64,000 nt of DNA, taken from positions 682,001 to 746,000 of the forward strand of contig NW_002476507.1 of the NCBI RefSeq assembly GCF_000189635.1, read 5' to 3'. Each line of letters begins with the position of its first letter. The first letter of the stretch is position 1. Shown piece after piece: positions 39,383-51,500 of the stretch. Both the position numbers and the translations under genes were made by a program. The DNA comes from Tetrahymena thermophila SB210. Taxonomy: Eukaryota > Ciliophora > Oligohymenophorea > Hymenostomatida > Tetrahymenidae. Below the pieces are notes generated by a model. The model had not been told where the DNA came from. It was given only the letters and a program-made list of their open reading frames with translations, and did no database searches.

Positions 39383-40905
39383 TCAGGCCTTTTAATACTT
39401 ATTTAAAAAAATGAATAAAATATCTTCTACAAAATATTACATAGCTAAATTCTTTTAGAACGAAGCATTTGAAATCTGGGATTAGCTAACTTACTTTGAA
39501 GCCAAGATAACAGCTTAATTTAAAAATAAAATTTATATATGATATTTGAGATATTTTATATTTACATCCCAGCTTGACAGCCTTAGAATATTGGTTAGTT
39601 TCGTTAACTTATGTCTACTAAAGGTCTTTTTTAGCAATCATAAACTTTTGTAGTAATCTTTATTTTTTAAAATTAATAATTCATATTTTAAATAAATTAA
39701 CTATTCTTTTTACCTTTCAAATTCGATTGAACGGAGTTTAACTTGTTCTTCTTTTCCTGCTTGAATGCGTTTTTAAAGCGCCTATAGTTCTGTTGAATGC
39801 TTGATTTTCAATTAAGAAATAAGATTTTTCATTCTTTTTTACCTCTCAAATTACTTAATTTAATATGAAAAAATTGTATTGAAAACAACATTTTTATTAA
39901 ATTGAATAAGAATGGATACATATTTTTCTATTTCTTCTCTTTCTACTTAATAAATCTTCTACTTAATTATGTGAGCTTGCATATAACTTTTTTTTAAGTT
40001 AATTATAATAGATTTAGGTATCAATAAATATAAGTAATTTACTCTTCATTTTTAGCTAACTCAGCTTCAACCTTCCTGAGATTCAGTAATTCAGTGCTAT
40101 CCTTAGGGCGAATATCAAGTGATTTTTCAAGGTCTTTTATAAAGCTATCCATTTCCATCTTAAAAAAATATAATATTAATATAATTCATAAATGTAGAAC
40201 TTTATTTACTTCTTGTTTTTAAATAAGTTCTTTCTCAACCTTATTGGAGTTTTCATCGTAATCAAAAACTTTTTTGTCCCAAAAACCGTTGAACTAATCC
40301 ATTTCTTCTAAATAGGCCTTTTGAATTTCACTCATCTTTCATTTTAAGTTTATATTTTCAATAAAAAAGCTATTTTTAATGTAAGTTACTTCTCTAGAGT
40401 GCCTCGATTTTATATCTTCTTTTGTTCTTTTTTCAAGTAAGATCTTTAATTCTTTAACTCTTTGCTTAGCCATTTCAGCCTCTACATATTTACTTTCACT
40501 TTGACACTATTTCTGATGTAAAATCAATGTTTCTCTATTAAAAAATATATGTTGTTAAATAAATTTTAATAAATTATGAGTAAATTACAGCTAATCTTCT
40601 AATTCTTCTATTGAAATCGGTTCAGGAATTACAACTGAAGGCATAGCTCTAACAGACTTAAATCCTTAAGTCAAAGATTTGGATTTTGTTATTAATTTTG
40701 TGTTAGTGTTTATCTGAGCTGGAGTTAATATATTTTTACTACTGGGATTTAACTAGCTTTTTTTAGCTGAAGCAGAGTTAAAATTGGTTGCCTATAAAAC
40801 TTTACCTTAGGTACAATTTTTTTAAGAGCTATAAGCTAATTTTGAAATTTTAGAAAGGATCTCCATATTTTCTTTCTCTTCAGGAATCTACTCTAGGGAA
40901 TTCAT
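39383..40905 (-). CDS. Conserved coiled-coil protein, possibly axonemal
   Basis: Starts MNSLEQIPEEKENMEIL at 40905 and ends at TGA 39385-39383. There are about seven exons. The first, 40905-40589, joins 40534 onward in frame; later introns are AT-rich and about 50-60 nt, apart from at least one longer insert. After a Ser/Asn-rich N-terminus, the protein is helical with regular conserved-looking blocks: EEMDQFNGFWDKKVFDY, DSTELLNLRKVEAELAKNEDY (read in parts), QAHIIKQKIYQVEREE, HSTELQALQKRIQAGKEEQ and FERLLQKFMIAKKDLQQTQ. This block order looks like a conserved eukaryotic coiled-coil family, of a kind often linked to cilia, but I cannot name it. Coding is well supported because every splice restores the same pattern. 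The C-terminal exon boundaries are less sure. Confidence 0.65.
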
Positions 40906-41273
40906 TTTATAAAAGAAGCAAACCTCTACTTTTAAACAATTTTTGATAAGTGCGAATAATTAATTAACTTAATTTTTTATTTGATTTCAAGTTTTTGATA
41001 ATTTATAATAGCTATTTTTTTCGCAAAATTTTTTAACAGCTAGGATTTGAATTTATCAAATATAATTACAGTTAGCAAAGATCGAAGTCAAAACAAAGTA
41101 GAATAATATTAACTTTCTTTCGTTAGCGAACTTAATTTTCTTTTTTAAATGTAAATTTTATTTATTAATATATTTATAAAAAATATTATTTCTATCAATC
41201 TATAAATCTATTAAATTAATTTTACATTATTTAAGAAAAGAGAAAATAAATTATAAAAATACTTATTTGTGAA
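40906..41273. other. Divergent intergenic region
   Basis: About 370 bases between the divergent starts of the coiled-coil gene and the LRR gene. It must hold both promoters. No specific element was recognised. Confidence 0.5.
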
Positions 41274-43142
41274 ATGGAAAAGCAAGAAGAGCTTTTTGAC
41301 AATAGAAATGAGTTTATAATAAAATCAACTTTGGATTTATCATAAAATAGTGATCAAGAATAAAAATTTTAATAAATAAGCTCAAAAATAAAAGAATAAG
41401 ATGATGGGTCAAGCTATTTTGAAACAAAATATAATTATGATAAATAATTGTATTAGACACATAATATTCAAGAAAAGCATCAATTACTAAATTTTGTTAA
41501 TGATGAAGAATAAAAGTAAATAAATCAATTAAATTCTTTAGTTAAATGAATCAAAAATTTAATATCTTAACATAGGAGTGATTAATCATTATAGAATGAA
41601 TTAAAAAATTTATAAAATGATTTAAATTAAGAGAATAATGCTATTTAAAATTTATAGCATAAAGAGAAAGTTTAAAATGAATGCTTAACTGAACAAATTC
41701 ATGTAAAATTTAAATTTAGATATTAATCATCAATTAATATTTTATTAATTCATCTAGGAAATTTATTTTCAAAAAATGGAAGGAAACAATATTTTGAGTG
41801 CAGATCAAAATTGTAATGATTAAATTGATGATTTTGAAGTTTAAGATAATTAAATCGTTGAAGAAATTAGTTATAAAAATTTAAGAATAGATTCTTTTTT
41901 TTAGTAAAATAAATTTATTGAGTTCTTCAAATAAAACAACTGGATTAAAATTACATTCATAAAAGGTAAATACCATATTAAGGGAAATAATTTAAAATTT
42001 TTTTATAGAATAGATAGGTTCTTATACGAAAGCTTTACTATCTAAAATAGATGATGCATTATCAGAATGTAAAAAAATTTAAAAGCCTATTAGACTTTAA
42101 CTAGAAGCTCATCAAATCAGCATACTTTTCTTAGTACCGTTGTGTAAAAGTCTAATTTCCTTTCCTAATTTAGTTAGCCTTTAACTAAATTTAAGCAAAA
42201 ACTATTTAAATATGAATGCATTGCAGGATTTAGGGTAGGCAATATAATTAACAAGGAATGTAAGATTTTGGGATATAGATTTAAGTTATAATCCTAAGTT
42301 AGATAATATTGGACATCTAATACTCTAAGATTTGAGTTAGTTGAAATAATTAGAAAAATTATCAGTATCTTTGAATAATACTAGCTAAAATAGTTAGTGT
42401 GCTTTGTTTGCAGCAAAATGTGTCTGTAATAATAAACAAACTTTAAGATAAATAAACTTTTAATTTAGAAATTGCTTTTAAATTTCAGATGATTCTATTC
42501 GTTCTTTATTTAATTAAATATATGAAGTAGAATTAATTAGCTCGCTTGGATTAGGTTTAGATGTAATTAAAATAAATAAATAGACATCTAAAAAGCTATC
42601 ATAAGTATTTATCTTACTTTTTACTTTTAATATTTATTTATATTTTATAAAAAATAAAACAGATTTTAACAAAACATTAACAGATGACAAATTTGACTTT
42701 GAATTTATCCTAATGTGAAATAAATAAAAGATAGTTTTAAAGTATCGCTATGTCTATTTACAATATGAGTTCAATTAAAAAACTCGAATTTGGCTGCTTT
42801 AGCTACAAATAAAACTCATTTATATAAGATACAATAGGAACAATACTTAAAAATAAATATATTTTAGATGATCTATAATTAGATTTGAGTGATAATTCCT
42901 TAGAAGATGATAACTTATATGAGCTAGTTTAGTGTTTAAAAAATTTACCTGCCTTAAAAAATGTAAAATTTAATTTATCAAAAAATTAATAATTTGGCAA
43001 AAGTGTTATCCATCTAGCAAATTTATTGAAAGAAAAAGAAATTAAAGGAAGTCTAGATCTAAGGTATTGCAAGATAGACTAAAATATTATAACAAAGATT
43101 TCTAATATGCTGATTATGCAATTATACCTCACTCAAAAATGA
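41274..43142 (+). CDS. Leucine-rich-repeat protein with N-terminal coiled coil
   Basis: Starts MEKQEELFDNRNEFIIK. The exon model is 41274-41540, 41595-41702, 41758-41965, 42009-42604 and 42663-43142, total 553 codons (552 aa). A Gln/Asn-rich helical N-terminus precedes irregular leucine-rich repeats: LVSLQLNLSKNYLNMNALQ, RFWDIDLSYNPKLDNIGHL, LTLNLSQCEINKRQFQSI, LQLDLSDNSLEDDNLYELV and VKFNLSKNQQFGKSVI. These resemble the ribonuclease-inhibitor-like LRRs common in ciliates, usually protein-binding scaffolds. A TGA at 41547-41549 is in frame with clear coding sequence on both sides. A 54-nt intron at 41541-41594 (GTTAAA..TTATAG), whose removal keeps the frame, explains it best. The partner is unknown. 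Confidence 0.7.
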
Positions 43143-43731
43143 GGAAATAATTTAATTTAGATATTAATTCTAATTATTATTAAAAATAAAAAAATTAAAA
43201 TCATTCAAAATTTTATATAAAATTAAATTGATGTAAAGTAAAATAAAATAAAATATTTTAATTTTTTCAAAATTATTTTTAGTTAAATTGCTTTGTAAAA
43301 AAAAATATTTTAACAAAAAGAAATTAAAAATTTTTGTAGTAAAGTAAAACAATACAATTTAATTAGAATTATTATATTTTAATACTTTTAAAAGAATATT
43401 TCTAACCAAATATTTAAATTAAAAAATTTTGTTAAAAAGTTAACTAGTTTTTTAACATATTATGCAATTGAAAAAAAATATTTATTTTTTATTTATTTAT
43501 TTTTTGTTAATCAAATCAAAGTGAAATCATTTATTATTTATTTATTAAAGGTTTGTATAACCTTGCTATAATATTCAAGCTAGCGTATCTTTTATAAAAA
43601 ATTTTGGAAAATTCTACACCTTAAATTAAATTTAATAAATATTTTTTAGGTGAGATATATCAAAAAGATATATATATTTTTTATTATTAATAAAAATTTG
43701 TGATAACTTATTAAAAATATTTCAAGAGAGA
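43143..43731. other. Intergenic spacer
   Basis: About 590 very AT-rich bases before the EF-Ts gene. Apart from long A and T runs, nothing was recognised. Confidence 0.5.
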
Positions 43732-45160
43732 ATGAACTAATTAGCTAAATTTTTCTTTAAGAGTGCAATTAAAAGTAGTAGATAACCTTTCTAATTGACC
43801 CAAAAATCTATTAGAAACTTTTCTTCTATGGAATAATTGAAAAAGTTAAGAGATGAAACTGGTTCACCAATTGCTTAAGTTAAGAAAGCTCTTGACGAAT
43901 TTGGTGGAGATTTTGAAAAAGCTAAGTAATTCTTGATTGAAAAAGGTTTGGCTTCAGCTCAAAAGAAATTAGATAAAGAAACTAGAGAAGGTGTTATTGG
44001 ATTATATGTTTCTTAGAACAGAGACCTTGCAGTTATTGGTGAAGTAAATTATATTTAGATATATTTTCTTTATTTTGGAGCTATTAATCTAATCATAACC
44101 TATAAAAGGAATGCAAAAAATAATTCTAGAAATTTCAAATTTTTAAACATATTTATTGTATTTCTAAAATAATTTACTAAAGTTAAAAAATTGTTTTTAA
44201 TTGTAAATGACTTTTTATAAACTTTTATTATTAGGTTAACTGTGAAACTGACTTCGTTGCAAGAAGTGATTTATTCCTTGATTTCGTTCATTCTACTTTA
44301 AAAACTATTGTTGACTAAAAGAAGAACGTGAAGTTCAATGATGAATAAAAGGATCAAATTCTTTAATTCTTATAAAATAACACTCTTAACAAGGAGATCA
44401 TTGAAGGAACAAAAAATGAAAATATGGATAAAGTAATTAACTGAGTATGTTAACAAAGTTCTCATAATTTTATTTACTTTTAAAATAGGTTAGATAGTTA
44501 GTTATTTCTAAATTATAAGAAAATATCAACGTTAGAAGAGTTAGTACTGTAGAAATTTAAAATGGTAATACATATTTAGATTTATTATATAGAAAGAAGC
44601 AGTTTATACAAGAGAAAATTATAAAATTACTAACATTATTTTTATTTTAAAATAACTAGGTGTTATTGGTTCTTATACTCACAACACATTAGCTGATAAC
44701 ATTGGAGCTAGAGCTTGCTTAGTCTCTTTAGAGGGAGCTAACTCCTCTGATGTTTCTAAATAATTAGCAGACAATATTGCTCTCTAAATTTTAGGTATGA
44801 AGCCAGATTACATTACTAAAGAAAATATCCCTGCTGATGTTCTCCAAAAAGAAATAGATAGAATTAAAGCTGAATTCGGAGATAGCTTAAAGGGTAAACC
44901 TTAAGCTGTTGTAGATAGAATGATTGAAGGAAAGCTTAAAAAATTCTATGAAGATAATGTCCTTTACGACCAAACATTACTTACTGACCAAGAAAAAGAT
45001 GCAAAAACTGTAATAAATTAATATTAATATTTTAATCGATAAAAATATTTATTTTATTATTTACTTTTAAAAATAGATCGGCTAATTAATTAATGAATAA
45101 TGCAAGCAACAAAACTCCTAAATTAAAATAAAAGAATACATCCTTTGGACTTGCAAATGA
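43732..45160 (+). CDS. TSFM: Mitochondrial translation elongation factor EF-Ts
   Basis: Nucleotide exchange factor for mitochondrial EF-Tu. The five exons are 43732-44043, 44235-44432, 44489-44564, 44660-45009 and 45077-45160, total 340 codons (339 aa). The first about 35 residues (MNQLAKFFFKSAIKSSRQ...) are basic, lack acidic residues and look like a mitochondrial presequence. The UBA-type N-terminal domain is classic: LKKLRDETGSPIAQVKKALD. Next comes the EF-Tu-contact region VNCETDFVARSDLFLDFVH, where bacterial EF-Ts has the same CETDFVA..D.F pattern. The second core half has GVIGSYTHNTLADNIGARAC. The C-terminus has VVDRMIEGKLKKFYEDNVLY and a final helix before TGA at 45158-45160. Codon use is richer in G/C than its neighbours (AGA, GCT, GGT, GAC), as expected for a well-expressed gene. 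Confidence 0.95.
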
Positions 45161-45595
45161 ATAGAAAAATACAAACATAACCTTATTTATAGTGTATTTC
45201 TATAATTTATATTAAAAATGTATTAATTTCTAACACATTCCTATGAAAAAAGCTTATTCATTTTTTTGTTCAAGATTTATGAAATCATTTGTTTTAAATT
45301 AATTTTAAAAAGTATTTTTAATTCAAAGTTTAATTAAATATTGGAATTTGAAGAATTCTAAAAAATACACAGTTAATATCTTAAAATACTTAATTTATTC
45401 ATCAAGATAATAACCAGAGAACCAATTTTTAGCCAGAAGTTTTAATTTAATTTTTTTGAAATAATACATACATCCATACAATATTTGGTTGATATAAATA
45501 AAATTATCAAAAAGATTTATTTAATAGTTGAAAGATTGTTATTACAAAGTCACTTGTTATTTGAGAATCTTTCAAAATTCTAACTTTTTTTCAAA
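45161..45595. other. Intergenic spacer
   Basis: About 435 AT-rich bases between EF-Ts and the first giant surface-protein gene, presumably holding a terminator and a promoter. No specific site was recognised. Confidence 0.45.
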
Positions 45596-48500
45596 ATGAA
45601 AAACGAATTATTGCTTTTTATTTTCATTGTTGTGCTTCTTTTTTTTGAGGATTGTCTCTGCGATTAAATTTTTGGAGGTGATTTGAAGATAGATTATGGA
45701 AATACTTAAAAGTTAACATAAATAACATTAAAATTTATGCTTTCTACTAGTATTAGTAATTAGGATTACTTGAAAGTAACTTTGCCTTTTCCTCTTCATA
45801 ATTTCTTGACACCTAGCGGATTAGCCCCTTCTAATCTTAACATACCAACTGACTTGATTGTCTAGTATTAATCTGTAGATACTAATACGAATTTGCCTGT
45901 TGGAAATATTTATGATGTTCTTGCTTTTACACAGTCTGTAGAATCATATATTTACTATTTGTAATTTTTAGATACCAATAAGAACACTATAAATATACCA
46001 AATAATCAATGGTTCAATATCATATTCACAGTTTAAAATTTAAATGCTACAACTTATCAAAAGGGCTCATAGGTTTTACAAATATCTATGCAAACAGTTT
46101 CCTCAACTAATGACTAAATTGCTATTATCTATGATGAAAATCTTATATTCGGCACATTCTATTTAAATGATAGAGTAAATTCAACCTTGGGAATATCAGC
46201 AATTTTTATAGACTAAGTTAATAAGTATAAATTGAACTAATTATAAGGAATATATGTAGGTAAGATTAATTTTAGATTATAAATATTTCACCTAATAAAT
46301 TGATGATAATATCAGAAAATTCTTAAACTTTAAAATTTTAAAAATAGATATTGATTTAACTAGTTTGAATTCGAATGATATTGACGACAAGTTTAGGATA
46401 GATATTGTTACAGATAATCCTAATTTTTTATTTGTAGATTAATGCTTTTCAGCTTTGAGATATGAATTACCAACAATTCCACAAATAACATAATAAAACT
46501 ATACATGTAATATAGACTAAAGTAGAAATATAATTAATGTTCTTATTAATAAGGTAAACTAAATATAATATTAAAAAGATGATTATTAGTTCTATTTAAG
46601 TTTATATAAAAACTCAATTTTCAACATAAATAGGTTGTTTTCATTTAGCAGAAATTAATTAGGATACAAGTATTTGTTTAAAATCCTCCAATAGTTGAGC
46701 TAAGTGGCTCTCTTGAGGTAAGATTGCTGAGATTTTATTCTCCACAAATTGTTGCATCAGGATATTCATACAATTTATTTTAAACTACTTAAGTAGTATT
46801 AGTAAATCATAATATCCTTCTTGGATGGGGTTTATAGTAAGTATTAAATTAAATTTAATTCAATTAATATTTTTTGTATTAAATTATAAGATCAGAGTCA
46901 ACTTTACCTATGAGCCTTAAAATAATTAGAGGAAACTCAGATAGTAGTTATCAACCTCTAAATTCTATAAGAGTAACTTTTTAGGTGGATCAAAAAACAT
47001 CAGATACTAATGAGATAAGAGTTAATGTGAATCTAAAGCAAATCTAAGTCGCTTCATATATCTTAAAAGGATCTATTATGACTAATTTACCTTCATTTCC
47101 TTAGAAAGAGGTGGTATGTATTGAGACAGGAAAAACTAATATAATAAATCGATAAATCTCTTGTTAAGGTGTTGGTTAGTTAATACCAAGTACAACATAT
47201 TTCATAAGCTTTAAAATGTAAAAATATTTAAGATTCTTAAAAATATTTCAAAATTAAATCATAAAATTTAACAAATAAAAATTTTATAAAAATAAGGTTC
47301 CTTGCATATGATATTTATTAAGATGATCTTTAAACATCAAACTTCGGATCAATTACCATAGATAGTATTATTTAATGTTAAACCAGAAATAGAATTTTCA
47401 TTCTTTCTAGATCTATTGAATTTATTAAATACATGATATCCTCTAGCCAAGCTAATCCTTTAACAAGTAACAAAGTAAATATGATCAATTCTGACACATA
47501 ACTGAATTTTTTGTAGAACTTGAAGAATTTTCCTAATGTAAAACTCCTTTTTCGTGCTTCTGATTTTGAAGGATATACAGATGATGTAGTAATACACAAC
47601 CGCTCTTATTTATTTGATCCATTTTTAAAATTAAACTCTTATGATGATTTTATAATGCCAGTTAATGTTCAAAACTTTGTTACATTTGCTCAATAAAAAA
47701 TTAACGACATGTAAATAATAGAAATACTAATGACTAGAGACACTGATAACTATCCTTGTCGTCTTCACTATAACTAGCTTGTTACTTTAAGTATTCCAAA
47801 AAATCAAAATTCATTTTAAACTATAAATGGAAAAAATCTCTAAAGAAGTGTTTCTTCTTTTCCTGTGTTAGTATCAAGTTTAGAAAATAATAGATTACCT
47901 ACATCACAAATTCCATGTTAATATTCTTTTTCAAATATAATAATTTTTTAATTTTATTTTAAATTTAAAAAGTCTAACCTTAAAACTCCGGATTAAGAAC
48001 TTCTACATCCGAATAATTTCTACTATTTAATACTTAATTTAATTTTGCAAACGACATTACAAATTAAATTACTTATAATGATGTTGTCTTAGATAACTTG
48101 ATCTAAAAAGGAGTTGGTTTTATAATACTAACTAATCCTAATATCAGACCATATCCCTATTCTTATATAAATAATTTCATATCAATCAATCCTGTTACTA
48201 ATTCTGTTTATGCAGAACAAAAAAACATTAATTTAATTTATAATAGGTAGTCTGCTTCAACAAGTTTAAATAAGGTACATATATTAAAAAACTTTTAATA
48301 TTAGTAGTTATCAAATTTTTAAAAATTAGTATACTTCAATAAAAGCAATCTTTAATTCTGGTGCATGTCTTTAACATTTCATATCGAATCCTGCTTCTTA
48401 GACTGAATAGCAATGGCTCCTCTCCCCATTTTTAATCAGCTAATTTAGTTCAAATATGGTAGATGAAAATGTTTATGACTTTTATTTTTAAGTTATTGAT

Positions 48501-51500
48501 TATATCAATGGACCAATACCTAATTAAGTAATAAGGACAACATCTCTTTTCAATGCTTATTTTATTACAAATAATGCATTTATTGATCCTCCAGGAAGTA
48601 CCAGCTAAACCTTAAACCTTTACCTTACGAATATGTTTTAGTAGATAAATGGTGGCAATAATGGTTATTTAGTGCCAACAGTAATTAAAATAGAGGGAAA
48701 ACTAACTTCTTACTAGAATAGCTATATTAATAGATTATCAGTATTTTTTAATAATTTGAAACCATTCTATAAAAATAGCTATTCCAACGATATTTACTGT
48801 GGAGGTAGCAGTAATGAAATTTAACTGAGTTGCAAAGCATATTTGACTTAAAATTATGATATAAATAATTATTTAACTTTAAGTAGAATTGAAATTTAAG
48901 CTACAAATCTACAACAAAATTTTTATCTAATAGTACCAGTATCTTAAAGCTTTGTGGGAGTAAAATAATAATTTTATTTGATTCAAAATAAATATGAATT
49001 AAAAAAATATTTCTTATAACTTTTCAAGTTTTATTTTTTATTTTTAGATTATTTTTTAATAACCAAACAATCCAAACTGATATTATTTATATATTACACC
49101 TATTTTAAATTAATAAAATATATTTTATCTTTTAAAGTCTCCATATTAAATTTCTTTGTATCTTGCTGGTATGAAACTTGCTCCATTTGCAGTGGGCTCG
49201 TCTTTAGCTTGTTTCACAAGTGAAGTGAATTACATTTAAAAAATACTAACTACATAACCACCTTATACTATGAGTAAAATATTAAAATAATTTTAAAACT
49301 TATTTTATTTATAAAAATAAAATAAAGAGTTTTTGACTTATACTTCTGCTTTTAATTGGTCATTTAAATCCTCTGCTTTTATTGGAAAAACTTAAGAAGA
49401 TTTCAGTTTTTAAGCTTTATACACTGATTCTGGAATTACAAATTTTTCACCAAAAAGCTCAGCTGCTTTAGTTTTTACAACTGATTTTCCTTTTTATGAT
49501 ACTTAAATATCTTAAGTTGTTACAACAACACCTAACACTTGCTTTTACTTCCGATACAGCTTTGATTATTATTATGCTTCTAATTACAATCTAACTTCTA
49601 AATATGGTAATAATTATTACTTTTACAAATATTCATTAAGCTTTTAAAATAGGAATTTATTGCAGAAATATACCAACAACAACGAATGTTGATCTTTAGT
49701 TTAAAATAATAAAAAGTAATGTACCTTATAATCACGGACAGGAGATTCTAGGATATGCTTCCTGGTCTAAAGAAGATGGTTTACTTACAATAGTAGAATA
49801 ATGTATAGTAACCAGAGTTCCTCTAGCTAAAATAGGCCCACTATAGCTACTATCCCCTGTAGTTACAGGAAATAATTTATAATAAATAGTAATTTACCAA
49901 TTTACCACTCCTGTTGATCTCTATTTTTTAAAATATGGGTTATTTGTTGAAATAAAAGCAGCTATTCCTATCAATACTATTCCATACTAATTTGTTGGGA
50001 ATCCTTAATGTTAGATTCAAGTGTAAACTAGTTAGAGTATATATGATATAGATAGTTTACAAAGAGGATCTGTTTGTACTTTTTACAGTATCTTAGTCTC
50101 AGACTCATCTCATATTTTTTAAATTACAAATATTTAAGGTAATTTCTTATTATGAGTTAATAAAAATAATTTATTTTTTTTAATTTAAAGGTTATTTTCC
50201 AGCCTAAACCTAATTAATGTTTTCTATTTACTATCAACCTCGTGTCTCAGTTAGGTAAATGGGAATTTCTTATTTATCTCATATGCTTATTTTCTAAATA
50301 TAAAAATAGTTCCACTTCAGCTCAAATACAATTACTACTTAGCGCAGGAGCCTAAAAAGAATATATTGCTACCTCTACTCTTGTAACAGCTTCATACTAA
50401 TCTAGCTTAGTAGCAAACGTATAAATAAATTCTCTAACTCCACTAAATTCAAACTCAGTAAATAGAAATTATTTTAATTTTTACATAAATTAATAAAATA
50501 AAAAAATATTGTATAGTTTATGAGATCTACCATTTTATTGAAGTTTAGCTTTGTCAATCGATATTGGTGGGTTTAGGAAAGTTTCTCTATAAATATGGAT
50601 AAATTTGCTACAGCAGACAATAATTTAAGTAATTAAATGAAATGCAAAATCTTAGAATCAGACATGTCTGTTTCTAACAGATTTTAGACTGTTGATGTAA
50701 GGGATTTAACAAATCTTTAGATAATCCCTAAGGTTTTGATTATGACTAATCCTACAATTATGAATTTTTACTTACAGTGTTTATCTATTATCATACCTTC
50801 GTCACCTAATACTTTTTCTTACAAAGTTGGTTCTATATCTCTACCAACTACATTCTCAGCTCCATCTTTTAATTCTCAACCTCCTATTGGTTAAGTTGAT
50901 CCATAAGTACTCCTTTAATAATAATTTAAATTAACTTTATTAATAAAATAAATTTATTTTTAAAAACTAAAAAGATAAATAAAATGTATTTAAGTATTGG
51001 AAGTGATTTAGAAATCTAATTTACTCTAACTAGCAGTGTAGTGACTTTGTATGGCTCATAAGCAAGAGTTATTATATCATTTCCTGTTTACTATCCTCCT
51101 AGATTAAGCAAAGAAAACATAATTTCTTGCTATTTACTTAAACCTGTGTATTAAAGTATAACTTGTTATATTACTTAGCTCTGGATGCTTGAAATTAGAT
51201 ATTTTATGACTCAAATACCTCCAAATACAGAATTTGTTATTTTAATTGCAGGAGTAACTTAACCTTTAAGCTATAACTAAGGTACTTTTTACATTTACTT
51301 AGACTCAGATGAAAACGACAGTAGTTATGATGAATATTTTACGATTTTAGATAATTTGTTAGATTCATCGATAACATCTTTATTTAATACAGCCATTGAG
51401 GTTTATAAATTAACAATAACAAGCAACTATTTAAGATAAAATGCTGTTTACTATTAATTTGACATATTTATAGATTCATCTGCCCCTAATATCTAGTTCG

